64,000 nt of DNA, from contig NZ_JAGDYT010000014.1 of NCBI RefSeq assembly GCF_049116555.1, forward strand, positions 1 to 64,000, given 5' to 3'. Below, piece after piece: positions 9,411 to 18,226 of the stretch (the stretch's first letter is position 1; each line of letters opens with the position of its first letter). The stretch comes from Maricaulis maris_C (GTDB lineage: Bacteria > Pseudomonadota > Alphaproteobacteria > Caulobacterales > Maricaulaceae). The notes under the pieces are model-generated. The model saw only the letters and a list, made by a program, of their open reading frames with translations. It was not told the origin of the DNA and did no database searches. A program made the translations under genes and the position numbers.

Positions 9411-9871
9411 AACTCACTGACCATCTCGAACGGGGCATCATCGCGACTGTGCGCCTCAAGGCGCCAATCGCCCTGCCCTTCACAGGGTAGGGTCACACGG
9501 TATACGCCCGGTCGGGATTCGGCGAAGGCCAGCGGACAGTCGCGCGACGTGTCGGCCGGGTGAATGAGCGTCCCGACGAGATCGAGCCCGGCGACCGGGC
9601 TGCCATCGGCCGCACTGATGGCCAGGACGACATCGCGCTCGACCAGGTTCACACGGGCCGTCCAGCCCAAGGCTTCCTGCGCGCGGCGACGGTCCAGCGT
9701 GTCATTGTAATTCAGCCCCTGGACATAGGAGCGCGGCACGTCCTCGCCCGGATGGGTCCGCAGGGCCAGGGTGATGAAGGTCGCATTGACCCCGATCGTG
9801 ACCCCGAAAAAGGCCAGGATGAGGATCAGGACATGCCAGCCACGCAGGGGATTGAAGGGGTTTCGCATCAC
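9398..9871 (-). CDS. ccoH: FixH/CcoH family protein
   Basis: A 157-residue protein with one membrane helix near the N-terminus (GWHVLILILAFFGVTIGVN), then the FixH segment SYVQGLNYNDTLDRRRAQEALGW and a periplasmic beta-rich domain. FixH/CcoH stabilises cbb3 oxidase assembly intermediates. Its ATG overlaps the ccoG stop by four bases, and its own end overlaps ccoI, a tightly coupled arrangement. Confidence 0.92.
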   Translation of the reverse strand: MMRNPFNPLRGWHVLILILAFFGVTIGVNATFITLALRTHPGEDVPRSYVQGLNYNDTLDRRRAQEALGWTARVNLVERDVVLAISAADGSPVAGLDLVGTLIHPADTSRDCPLAFAESRPGVYRVTLPCEGQGDWRLEAHSRDDAPFEMVSELWLP

Positions 9872-11315
9872 TCGGCTCCGGTAATCAGGACGGATGAGGA
9901 TCGTGCCGTCTCGCCGGTTTCCCGGTCGGTCACGACAAAGGCAATGTCTTCGCTCGGACCATCGATGGCCGCCCCCGGCAGGGTCAGATAGACGACGTAG
10001 TCCTGCGAGCGGTCGGGACCGATCTCGATCCGGTCCGGGGTCACGTCAGCCGCGCCGAGGATGCGCACGCCGATCGCCGGATCACCCTCCACCGCCAACT
10101 CCATAACACGTGGCGCATTGGCCTTGTTGATAACGTTGACCGTATAGCCATTGCGTACGGCGCCATCGGACAGGCGCACATAATTCGGATTGCGGTCGCG
10201 CTGGGAATTCAGTTCCAGATGGGTCCGCGTCACCAGGGCGCCCAGCATCAGGGCACTCACAATGGCCAGCGAGACCGCATAGACCATGGTGCGCGGCCGG
10301 ANNTCGACATTGTCATCCGTCTCATAGGTGATCAGTCCGGTCGGACGCCCGACCTTGCCCATGATGTCATCGCACGCATCAATGCATAGCCCGCACTGGA
10401 TACACTCCAGTTGCGCCCCGTCACGAATATCGATCCCCATCGGACAGACTGCGATGCATTGCTTGCAATCGATGCAATCACCCCGATTGTCCCAGCTCTC
10501 CGTCTTCTTGTGGGCACCGCGCGGCTCACCGCGATCGATCCGGTAGGTGACATTGAGCGCGTCACGATCCGTCATCGCCGCCTGGATGCGTGGCCAGGGG
10601 CACATATAGGTACAGACCTGCTCACGCATCGTGCCGGCAAGCGTATAGGTGGTGAAGGTCAGAACCCCGGCGAAGACGTAGGAGGACGGCGCCGCCGTGC
10701 CAGCGAAGAAATTCGCGAGCGTGTCCCAGGCATCATGGAAATAGAGGATCCAGGCCCCCCCGGTCGCAAAGGCGATGACCAGCCAGATGGCGTGCTTGCC
10801 GACCTTGCGCCAGGCCTTGTTCAGCGACCAGGGCGCACGGTCCAGCTTCATGCGGGCATTGCGATCCCCCTCGAACATCCGTTCGACCATGATGAAGAGA
10901 TCGGTCCAGACCGTCNNGCGGGCAGGCATAGCCACACCAGACCCGGCCGAACAGCGCACTGGCCAGAAACAGACCCAGCGCCGCCATGATGAGCAGGCCG
11001 GTGACGTAGTAGATTTCCTGCGGCCAGATCTCGAGAAAGAAGAAGTAGAATCGGCCATGGGCGAAATCGACCAGGACGGCCTGGTCGGGCGCCCCGGGAC
11101 CACGGTCCCAGCGCAGGAAGGGGATGAGATAATACACCCCCAGCGCCAGCGCCATGATCACCCATTTGACAAAGCGGAACTTGNNCATGCGCCAGCTTGG
11201 GATAGATCGGCTCGCGCTTCTTGTAGAGCTCTCGCGTGTCGGCGGCATTGACCGCCTCGGCCTTGGACCGGGAAATCCCGGGCGCTGCCATGTTCTTGGG
11301 AGTGGCGTTGGACAT
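9868..11315 (-). CDS. ccoG: cbb3 oxidase accessory protein CcoG (FixG), broken by three assembly gaps
   Basis: Polytopic iron-sulfur membrane protein of the cbb3 assembly pathway, associated with Cu(II) reduction. The pieces read MSNATPKN...PIYPKLAH, then KFRFVKW...RVWCGYACP, then TVWTDLF to the C-terminus. Two [4Fe-4S] ferredoxin motifs are visible (CIDCKQCIAVCP and CIQCGLCIDACD), along with a C-terminal Ig-like domain. The NN at 11184 and at 10916 each force a frame change. In both cases the family sequence is restored if NN stands for a single base (His-Gly-Lys-Phe-Arg, and Cys-Pro-Gln-Thr-Val-Trp). The NN at 10302 falls before RPRTMVYA, where family members have about 15-20 more residues. 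The gene is therefore probably intact in the organism. Confidence 0.9.
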
Positions 11316-11356
11316 GACAGCGTTAAACCGGATTTCTCATGGGGTCACTATGCGAC

Positions 11357-12280
11357 CTACTGCCCCGTGGGACCAGCTGTCGCATCCTCGCCGCCGCCCC
11401 GCAGGAAGACATAGGCTGCCAGGGCGTCGAGCGTGGTCTCCTCCAGGCGGTCTTCCCAGGCCGGCATGACACCGTATGGACCCCGATGGATGGAAGCCAT
11501 GATCTGCTCGCGTGTCCCGCCATAAAGCCAATCCTGATCGGTCAGGCTCGGTGCGCCCTGCGCGCGGTCACCACGTCCGTCAGCCATGTGGCAGCTGGCG
11601 CATTGCGAGTCATAGATCGCCTGCCCGCGGCTGACCGCGCCAGCATCGGCACTGGTCCCGGAAAGGGAGAGCACATAATCGGTGACCTCACCGATTTCGG
11701 CGCGGCTCAGCAGCTCATCACGACCAAAGGCCGGCATTTGCGAGAAGCGGGTGTCGGGATGCTCGGAGCGAATTCCGACCTGGAGCGTATGACGGATATC
11801 GTCATAGGACCCGCCCCACAGCCAGACATCGTCATTCAGGTTGGGATAGCCGACAAAGCCCTGCCCGCCAACGCCATGGCAAGTGCCGCAGCGGTCACGG
11901 AAGACGGTCTCACCCGCTGCCAGCACGAAGCCGAGCAATTCCGGGTCATTTTCGATCTCGCCGATCGAGGCACCTTCCAGCGCGGCGAATCCGACGGCGC
12001 GCTGCTCGGCCAGCGCATCAAGCGCCTCGGCCACATTGGCGCGTTCGGAGTGATTGCGCAGTCCCCGGGTGTGATCGGTCTCACCCGCCAGACCGGGAAG
12101 CGCCGGCCAGGCTGGCATGAGCACCCAGTAGATGACGGCCCAGACACAGGAGGCATAGAAAATATACAGCCACCAGCGCGGCAGGGGCGTGTCGAGTTCC
12201 TTGATGCCATCCCATTCATGACCAGTGGTCTCGGTGCCGGAATGAGCGTCGGTTTCACGCGTTTCATCATGCTCGGACAT
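11357..12280 (-). CDS. ccoP: cbb3 cytochrome c oxidase subunit III (CcoP)
   Basis: A 307-residue diheme cytochrome c. The order is a soluble N-terminus, one membrane helix (WWLYIFYASCVWAVIYWVL), then two cytochrome c domains with heme sites CGTCH and CASCH and axial-Met candidates in the segments FSQMPAF and GVMPAW. I chose the ATG giving MSEHDETRE, within the end of ccoQ (14-base overlap); a longer frame upstream is basic and non-conserved. CcoP passes electrons from soluble cytochrome c to CcoO. Confidence 0.95.
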   Translation of the reverse strand: MSEHDETRETDAHSGTETTGHEWDGIKELDTPLPRWWLYIFYASCVWAVIYWVLMPAWPALPGLAGETDHTRGLRNHSERANVAEALDALAEQRAVGFAALEGASIGEIENDPELLGFVLAAGETVFRDRCGTCHGVGGQGFVGYPNLNDDVWLWGGSYDDIRHTLQVGIRSEHPDTRFSQMPAFGRDELLSRAEIGEVTDYVLSLSGTSADAGAVSRGQAIYDSQCASCHMADGRGDRAQGAPSLTDQDWLYGGTREQIMASIHRGPYGVMPAWEDRLEETTLDALAAYVFLRGGGEDATAGPTGQ

Positions 12281-12464
12281 GGGTCTCGTCCTCGGTCTCG
12301 TCGGCCGCAGCCGGCGTATCGTTTTCAGTGAGCGGGGCGCTGGCAGCCGCGTCGAACAGCGCCTGATTGCGCGGCCAGAGCGCATAGACAAGCGCCGCAG
12401 CGAACAAGGCCACGAAGATCAGCAAGCCCCAGGTCTGCGCGAAGGTTGAGAGGATCTCATACAT
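12267..12464 (-). CDS. ccoQ: cbb3 oxidase subunit IV (CcoQ/FixQ)
   Basis: A 65-residue protein with one membrane helix (WGLLIFVALFAAALVYALW) ending in the typical WPRNQALFDAAA segment, then an acidic tail. It stabilises CcoP in the complex. It lies four bases after ccoO and overlaps ccoP. Confidence 0.93.
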   Translation of the reverse strand: MYEILSTFAQTWGLLIFVALFAAALVYALWPRNQALFDAAASAPLTENDTPAAADETEDETHVRA

Positions 12465-12468
12465 CGGC

Positions 12469-13227
12469 CTACCTCAGATTTTCATCGGCTTCGGCCTCAT
12501 AGGTGGAGAAGTCCACCATGGTACCGAGAACCTGCAGATAGGCGATGAGCGCATCGAGCTCGGTCACCTGATCCGGATTGCCGTCAAAATCACGCATGAC
12601 CGCGCCCGGATAGCGTTCCTGGAAGCCGTCATAATCCTCGGCATAGGGATCCAGCTGGGTCTCCACGTCCGAAACAGCCGCTTCCAGCATGCCGTCATCA
12701 TAGGGCACGCCGACCGTGCGCAAGGCGCGCAGATTGGCCTCGACATTGTCGAAACCGAGCTCGGAATTCTCCAGGAAGGGATAGGCCGGCATCACCGATT
12801 CCGGGACCACGGATTGCGGGCGTCGCATATGGTCGCGATGCCACTCATCCGAATAGAGCCCGCCGATACGGGCCAGGTCCGGCCCGGTCCGTTTCGATCC
12901 CCACTGGAAAGGGTGATCATACATACTCTCGGCCGCCAGCGAGTAGTGGCCATAACGCTCCACCTCATCGCGCAGCGGACGGATCATCTGCGAGTGGCAA
13001 TTATAGCAACCCTCGCGAATATAGATGTCCCGGCCCAGTTGTTCGAGCGGCGTGTATGGCCGCACCCCTTCGACTTCCTCGATTGTCGAGTCGAGGTAGA
13101 AGAGCGGTGCAATCTCGACGATGCCGCCGATGGACACGGTCACCAGAACGCCAACGGTGAGGACGAGCGGTTTCTTTTCGAAGAGCGATTTGTGCAGATC
13201 GCTCCAGAGAGATTTTTTCCCTGACAT
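12469..13227 (-). CDS. ccoO: cbb3 cytochrome c oxidase subunit II (CcoO/FixO)
   Basis: A 252-residue monoheme cytochrome c. It has an N-terminal membrane helix (residues about 19-40), the segment YIREGCYNCHSQMIRPL with the heme site CYNCH, and SVMPAYPFL with the axial Met. The N-terminal FEKKPLVLTVGVLVTVSIGG is family-typical. Nine bases separate it from the ccoN stop, so it is co-transcribed with ccoN. Confidence 0.95.
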   Translation of the reverse strand: MSGKKSLWSDLHKSLFEKKPLVLTVGVLVTVSIGGIVEIAPLFYLDSTIEEVEGVRPYTPLEQLGRDIYIREGCYNCHSQMIRPLRDEVERYGHYSLAAESMYDHPFQWGSKRTGPDLARIGGLYSDEWHRDHMRRPQSVVPESVMPAYPFLENSELGFDNVEANLRALRTVGVPYDDGMLEAAVSDVETQLDPYAEDYDGFQERYPGAVMRDFDGNPDQVTELDALIAYLQVLGTMVDFSTYEAEADENLR

Positions 13228-13236
13228 TGCGACCTC

Positions 13237-14889
13237 CTATGGCGCCGGCTGGAGGGCGGGTTGCTCGACGACATTCTCGTCGTCCTCAACCTCGTCGCCC
13301 CGAACGGTGCGGTACACATTATAGACCATGATCAGGGCGCCAGCGAGGTAGAGCACGCCGCCCACCGCTCGGATCACGTATGGAATGAACATGGCTTCAA
13401 CGGTCTCCACGAAGGAGTATTCCAGGAAGCCGAGCGCGTCATAGGTGCGCCACCAGAGGCCCTGGAGGATACCGGCCGTCCACATCGAGGTGATGTAGAG
13501 AAGGATGCCGATCGTCGCGATCCAGAAATGCCAGTCGACCAGCGCCTTGGAGTACATGCCCTTGCGCTTCCACAACCAAGGAACAAGGCAATAGAGCGCA
13601 CCGAAGGAGACGAAACCGACCCAGCCGAGCGCACCGGAGTGCACATGCCCGATCGTCCAGTCCGTGTAGTGCGACAGCGCATTCACGGCGCGGATAGACA
13701 TGACCGGACCCTCAAAGGTCGACATGCCGTAGAAGGCGACCGACATGACCAGCATGCGGACCACCGGGTCGGTGCGCAGCTTGTCCCAGGCGCCAGAGAG
13801 CGTCATCAGGCCGTTGATCATCCCGCCCCAGGACGGCATCCACAGCATGATCGAGAAGGTCATGCCCAAGGTCTGCGCCCATTCCGGCAGCGCCGTGTAG
13901 TGCAGGTGGTGCGGACCAGCCCAGATATAGATGAAGATCAGCGACCAGAAGTGGATGATCGACAGGCGGTAGGAATAGACCGGCCGGTTCACCCGCTTGG
14001 GGATGAAGTAATACATGATCCCGAGGAAGCCGGCGGTCAGGAAGAAGCCAACCGCATTATGGCCGTACCACCACTGGATCAACGCATCCTGCACCCCGGC
14101 AAAAGCCGAATAGGACCGCGATCCGACCCAGGAAACCGGCATCGACAGATTGTTGATCACATGCAGGACGGCGATCGTGACGATGAAGGCCAGGAAGAAC
14201 CAGTTCGCCACATAGATGTGCTTTTCCTTGCGCTTCCACAGCGTGCCGAGGAAGACGAGGAGATAGACCACCCAGACGAGGGTCAGCCAGATATCCGCAT
14301 ACCATTCCGGCTCGGCGTATTCCTTGCCCTGGGTAATCCCGATCAGATAGCCCGAGGCGGCGATCAGGATGAAGAATTGATATCCCCAGAACACGAACCA
14401 CGGCCAGATCCCGCCGGCGATGCGCGTCCGGCAGGTTCGCTGGACAACATAGAAGGATGTTGCCAGCAGGACATTGCCGCCGAAGGCGAAGATCACCGCC
14501 GAGGTGTGTAGCGGGCGCAAACGGCCAAAATTGGTGAACCCGAACGCCTCGATGTTCAGGACCGGAAAAGCGAGCTGAAAGGCGATGACAACACCGACCA
14601 GAAGCCCGGCCACACCCCAGAATAGAGAGGCAATGACACCAGCTTTTATAAGGTTTTCATTATACTCGCGCTCATCCGTGATGACGCCGCCGCCGGCGAT
14701 CGAACCGACAAGCAGGAATATCCCGGTGAGGAAGCCGCCGAGGATCAGCCAGGACTGACCTCGCATGGCGGCGTCCGGCGCATAGGCTGCTGCGAAAAGC
14801 GACCAGATGGCACCGAGAATGGTGATGAGAAGAACGATGGCTGTGCTTGGGTCGGAACCCGCCCGCTTCAGCCCTTGAGCGGATATCAT
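13237..14889 (-). CDS. ccoN: cbb3 cytochrome c oxidase catalytic subunit I (CcoN/FixN)
   Basis: A 550-residue heme-copper oxidase with about 12-14 membrane helices. Heme and copper ligand histidines are visible in RPLHTSAV, WYGHNAVGF, GPHHLHYTALP and HYTDWTIGHVHSG. It reduces oxygen with high affinity under microaerobic conditions. I chose the ATG giving MISAQGLKRAG. A TTG 54 bases upstream would add a polar segment with no conserved features. It is the first gene of the ccoNOQP-GHIS operon. I see no convincing FNR/FixK box (TTGAT-N4-ATCAA) in the 250 bases upstream, although such control is usual. Confidence 0.96.
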   Translation of the reverse strand: MISAQGLKRAGSDPSTAIVLLITILGAIWSLFAAAYAPDAAMRGQSWLILGGFLTGIFLLVGSIAGGGVITDEREYNENLIKAGVIASLFWGVAGLLVGVVIAFQLAFPVLNIEAFGFTNFGRLRPLHTSAVIFAFGGNVLLATSFYVVQRTCRTRIAGGIWPWFVFWGYQFFILIAASGYLIGITQGKEYAEPEWYADIWLTLVWVVYLLVFLGTLWKRKEKHIYVANWFFLAFIVTIAVLHVINNLSMPVSWVGSRSYSAFAGVQDALIQWWYGHNAVGFFLTAGFLGIMYYFIPKRVNRPVYSYRLSIIHFWSLIFIYIWAGPHHLHYTALPEWAQTLGMTFSIMLWMPSWGGMINGLMTLSGAWDKLRTDPVVRMLVMSVAFYGMSTFEGPVMSIRAVNALSHYTDWTIGHVHSGALGWVGFVSFGALYCLVPWLWKRKGMYSKALVDWHFWIATIGILLYITSMWTAGILQGLWWRTYDALGFLEYSFVETVEAMFIPYVIRAVGGVLYLAGALIMVYNVYRTVRGDEVEDDENVVEQPALQPAP

Positions 14890-14959
14890 GTGCGCCCCCG
14901 GAGATTGGCTTTCATGATCCGGGTGTAACGCAGTTTCCCCCAAAATATCTATGGCAATT

Positions 14960-14973
14960 TGTCACGTGCGACA
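14960..14973. promoter_or_regulatory. Short inverted repeat upstream of ccoN
   Basis: TGTCACGTGCGACA, with TGTC/GACA half-sites around a six-base centre, lies about 70 bases before the ccoN start. The spacing is wrong for a FNR/FixK site. It could be an operator or chance. Confidence 0.2.
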
Positions 14974-15149
14974 CAGCGGACCTTTGCCACATCCTTCGAG
15001 CGAGCCTGACGCACCCTGCACACGCGTCTCGGCACGCCGATCTTCCAGACAAAATTGCGCGCCTGTGAGCCTTGCGGGTTGATCGCATGCGTGAACCCGT
15101 CAACTCTCGCCGATCAGGCTGCACAGACAGCCGCCAACGGGAGATATCG

Positions 15150-16223
15150 ATGACTTGGGCCCTGTCCATTGACCGCGAAACCATTACCGACGTGCAACTG
15201 GTCGAGGAGCCGGTCCGCGCCCTCGATGACGGCGAGGTCCGCCTCGCCATCAACAGCTTCGCGCTGACTGCAAATAATATCACCTATGCCGCCTTCGGCG
15301 ATGCAATGCGCTACTGGGACTTCTTCCCCGGCGCAGACGGTCGCTGCCGGCTTCCGGTCTGGGGATTCGCGGATGTCGCGGAAAGCCGCGCTGACGGCCT
15401 GACCGTCGGCGAGCGGATTTACGGCTATTTCCCGGCTGGCGGTGAGCTCATCGTGCAGCCTGGCAAGATCAGCCCCGGCACCTTTGTCGACATGACGGCT
15501 CATCGCGCCGAATTGCCGCCTGCCTACAATAATTACGTCCGCTGCGCCGCCGATCCCGGCTGGTCACCTGCGGGCGAGGCCGCGCAAATGGTGCTGCAAC
15601 CGCTCTTCATCACGGCCTGGCTGCTCGATTTCTTCCTGCGCGATCCAAACAACGGCCTGACAGACGCTCCGGTCCTGTTGACCAGTGCCTCCAGCAAGAC
15701 CGCCATCGCCCTCGCCTTCGCGCTGAAGGCTGGTGGCGGACGCCAGGCGATCGCGCTGACCTCGAAAGGGAATGCCGACTTCGTGTCGGGTCTGGACCTC
15801 TATGACGCGGTCGCGACCTATGACGCACTCGACAAGCTTGCCCCCTCAGCGCCCGCCGTGATCGTCGACTTCGCCGGCGACGCCGACCTCAACCGCAAGC
15901 TCCATGAAGGACAGGCTGGCCAGCTCGCCGCCAATATCCGCGTCGGCGGCGCCCATTGGGAGCAATCCGCCCCACCGCGCGACCTGCCGCCGCCCAAGCC
16001 GCAATTCTTCTTCGCCCCGGACGCAGCGCGGACCTTGATCAAAGCGTGGGGTCCGGAGGGTTTCGATCAACGCTACAAGGCAGCGTGGCGCGAATTCGCC
16101 GACGCGGCTCCGGGCTATTTCGACTTCCGCAGCGAAGCGGGCGGAGACGGGGCGCTTGCCACCTACCGTGCCTTGCTCGACGGTAAAGCCAAGCCGCGGG
16201 ACGGCTTCAGCATCAAGGTCTGA
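15150..16223 (+). CDS. DUF2855 family protein
   Basis: A 357-residue protein resembling the DUF2855 family, whose fold appears related to medium-chain reductases. The N-terminal part (SFALTANNITYAAFGD, then WGFADVAES) looks like a GroES-like domain, and LLTSASSKTAIALAFAL suggests a degenerate Rossmann nucleotide-binding turn. The ATG follows CGGGAGA; a longer frame upstream lacks a ribosome site. It is divergent from ccoN and convergent with the S66 peptidase gene, so it is probably transcribed alone. Substrate unknown. Confidence 0.8.
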   Translation: MTWALSIDRETITDVQLVEEPVRALDDGEVRLAINSFALTANNITYAAFGDAMRYWDFFPGADGRCRLPVWGFADVAESRADGLTVGERIYGYFPAGGELIVQPGKISPGTFVDMTAHRAELPPAYNNYVRCAADPGWSPAGEAAQMVLQPLFITAWLLDFFLRDPNNGLTDAPVLLTSASSKTAIALAFALKAGGGRQAIALTSKGNADFVSGLDLYDAVATYDALDKLAPSAPAVIVDFAGDADLNRKLHEGQAGQLAANIRVGGAHWEQSAPPRDLPPPKPQFFFAPDAARTLIKAWGPEGFDQRYKAAWREFADAAPGYFDFRSEAGGDGALATYRALLDGKAKPRDGFSIKV

Positions 16224-16260
16224 CCGGAAGGGGCGCCGTTTTGTGAGCCGGCGGGCGGAG

Positions 16261-17319
16261 CTAGGTCAGCGATTGCTGGATACTTCCCTGTCCGTCTTCA
16301 AACCGGACCGTTGCCACGCTGCCGTTGAGCAAGGTCAGGTTGGGCGGTTTGTGGCCGATGTCCAGATCGTAGAGCACCGGGCAACCGACACCGCCCAGTA
16401 CTGATTCCAGGACGTCGGAATAGGTCAGACCTGCGCCATCCCTCTCCGGCCCGGCATTACGGCCAATCAGTATTCCGGCCAGATCGTCAAATACGCCTCG
16501 GTACTTCATTCCGAGCAGAGTTCTGGCCAGCTGTGTTGGGCTCAGCTCAACATTTTCGAAATACAAGAGGCAGCGGTGGTCCCCGTGCGCGGCGGCGAAG
16601 CCCGGCAAATCCAGACAAGGGCCATTGAAAAGATGGCCGAGCGTGTCGAGGCACCCGCCCAGTAGCCGCCCCTCCATCATCGATGGTGCGCCTCCTTCGT
16701 TCGATGGCTCGTCAGCAGCGGACACGAGGCGCTTCCAACGCGTAGGCTCGCTCAAATCAAGCGGGGCGGCTGGCTTCTCCTCGAAAGAGACGGCCGCGGC
16801 CTGGTATCGCTTGGACGAGCTCTGGGTGAAGCACTCTCCACGTCGCAATGTCAGCCCGTCGAGCGTGCGCGCCGTGAGCGGGTCAGTCTGGGCGGCGATC
16901 AAGTCGATGAAGTTGGCGCAATGCGCTGTTGCCCAGTGGCATTTCGCGGTGATGACGGCGCTGAGCGTGCTCACATCCGAGAAGCCGAAAATCCATTTCG
17001 GGCGGGCCTCTCGCAGGCGGTCGAAGTCCAATAAATCAAGCAGCTCCATTGTCAGCTCGCCGCCCCAAGGGGGCGCAAGGGCGTCGACCGTATCGTCGAG
17101 CGCAAAGCGCATGAATTCTTCGGCGCGCTCAGCGGCTGGCGCGCTGACATGTTTGTGGCTTCGGCGCAGGCAGCGCCCCTCGACAATCTCAAATCCGCGC
17201 TGGCGCATGTCCTCTATGGCCAGGTCAAGCCGGGGATGCACGGCGTCTGGGACGCCCGCGGAAAAGGCCGTCAGGGCGATCCTGCTGTTTTTCCCGAGTG
17301 GGGCTGGGTAGTTGATCAA
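16261..17319 (-). CDS. S66 family LD-carboxypeptidase (MccF/LdcA-like)
   Basis: A 352-residue serine peptidase of family S66. The nucleophile Ser114 sits in GFSD, as in LdcA and MccF, and the C-terminal DIGHKPPNLTLLNG carries the catalytic His. The middle segment LLYFENVELSP matches the region of the catalytic Glu. Family members cleave L,D-peptides of murein in the cytoplasm or inactivate microcin C-type compounds. The length (about 350, rather than 300) and the SDEPSN-containing insert are closer to the MccF-like branch. No signal peptide, so cytoplasmic. Specific substrate not determinable here. Confidence 0.85.
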   Translation of the reverse strand: MINYPAPLGKNSRIALTAFSAGVPDAVHPRLDLAIEDMRQRGFEIVEGRCLRRSHKHVSAPAAERAEEFMRFALDDTVDALAPPWGGELTMELLDLLDFDRLREARPKWIFGFSDVSTLSAVITAKCHWATAHCANFIDLIAAQTDPLTARTLDGLTLRRGECFTQSSSKRYQAAAVSFEEKPAAPLDLSEPTRWKRLVSAADEPSNEGGAPSMMEGRLLGGCLDTLGHLFNGPCLDLPGFAAAHGDHRCLLYFENVELSPTQLARTLLGMKYRGVFDDLAGILIGRNAGPERDGAGLTYSDVLESVLGGVGCPVLYDLDIGHKPPNLTLLNGSVATVRFEDGQGSIQQSLT

Positions 17320-17483
17320 GCCTCTACTCCACCGTCACTTCGCCCAGCTCGGATGAGCCGGAGCCGATCGGAAATATGGGACGGGTTCCGTGCACGATCA
17401 CGTCCATCATGAACCGCCAGGGCCCCACACCAAGCCCACCAACAAGGAGGCTGCCCGCTACGCCCTGCCCCTGAACGCCGCCG
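17320..17483. other. Intergenic stretch with a 3' open frame of unclear status
   Basis: Between the S66 peptidase and transaldolase genes. On the minus strand a frame reads GVGPWRFMMDVIVHG... to VTVE and a TAG at 17324-17326. It has plausible codon use but runs back into the transaldolase gene without a clear start. It may be a decayed gene tail or chance. Confidence 0.3.
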
Positions 17484-18137
17484 CTAGAGAATGCTCTGAC
17501 CCGTCTTCTGCCAGTCGGCCATGAAGGCTTCCAGGCCCTTGTCGGTCAACTGGTGCTTGACCAGGCCCTTCAGGACTGACGGCGGCGCGGTGGCGACGTC
17601 GGCGCCCAGCAGGGCGCATTGCTGGATGTGGTCGGCCGAACGGATCGAGGCCGCCAGGATCTGGGTGTCGAAGGCGTAATTGTCGAAGATCATCCGCAGA
17701 TTTCCGATAAGCTCCATGCCGGCAACGCCGAGATCATCGAGCCGGCCGATGAAGGGCGAGACGTAAGTCGCCCCGGCCTTGGCGGCGAGCAGGCCCTGAT
17801 TGGCCGAGAAGCACAGCGTGACATTGGTCTGGATATTCTCGGCGGTGAGCGCCTGACAGGCCTTCAAGCCCTCAAACGTCAGCGGCAGCTTGACCACGAC
17901 ATTGTCGGCCAGATGGGCCAGTTTCTTGCCTTCGGCAATCATGGCCGGAGCCTCGAGTGCCGTCACTTCGGCGCTGACCGGGCCGTCCACCAGGTCGCAG
18001 ATCTCCTTGACCACTTCCAGGAAGTTGCGGCCGGACTTGGCGATCAGCGAGGGATTGGTCGTGACGCCATCCACGAGTCCGGCTTCGGCCAGTTCACCGA
18101 TCTCGGATGTTTCTGCGGTGTCGACAAAGAATTTCAT
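17484..18137 (-). CDS. tal: Transaldolase, short (fructose-6-phosphate aldolase-like) type
   Basis: A 217-residue protein of the compact transaldolase/FSA family. It begins MKFFVDTAETSEI, followed by DGVTTNPSLIAKSG and VVVKLPLTFEGLKA with Schiff-base Lys83. It transfers dihydroxyacetone units between pentose-phosphate pathway sugars. The start follows GGAGAG seven bases upstream. A perfect 12-bp palindrome lies 38-49 bases before the start, near-identical to one upstream of pyruvate carboxylase in this window. A transaldolase is more likely than a true F6P aldolase given how common this subtype is in alphaproteobacteria, but the two cannot be separated by motif alone. Confidence 0.92.
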   Translation of the reverse strand: MKFFVDTAETSEIGELAEAGLVDGVTTNPSLIAKSGRNFLEVVKEICDLVDGPVSAEVTALEAPAMIAEGKKLAHLADNVVVKLPLTFEGLKACQALTAENIQTNVTLCFSANQGLLAAKAGATYVSPFIGRLDDLGVAGMELIGNLRMIFDNYAFDTQILAASIRSADHIQQCALLGADVATAPPSVLKGLVKHQLTDKGLEAFMADWQKTGQSIL

Positions 18138-18174
18138 GATGCTCTCCTCGCGGGCGGTCGTTATGGCCAGTCCC

Positions 18175-18186
18175 GTTACCGGTAAC
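18175..18186. promoter_or_regulatory. Palindromic LacI-type operator candidate upstream of transaldolase
   Basis: The perfect 12-bp palindrome GTTACCGGTAAC with the central CCGG/CG step typical of LacI-family operators. Its core equals that of the E. coli GntR gluconate operator. It sits 38-49 bases before the transaldolase ATG, where it would overlap the promoter. A sister site is at 21866-21877. Confidence 0.6.
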
Positions 18187-18226
18187 TGCCGGGTATGACA
18201 TTTCAAAGCGGGTTGGACAGGAAAAC

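Noticed and set aside
13261..14511. Plus-strand open frame opposite ccoN
   Set aside because: Rich in His, Asp and Arg with no motif; mirrors the ccoN membrane helices.
14890..15149. FNR/FixK box (TTGAT-N4-ATCAA) expected before ccoN
   Set aside because: No match with correct half-sites and spacing was found; the TGTC...GACA repeat there has different spacing.
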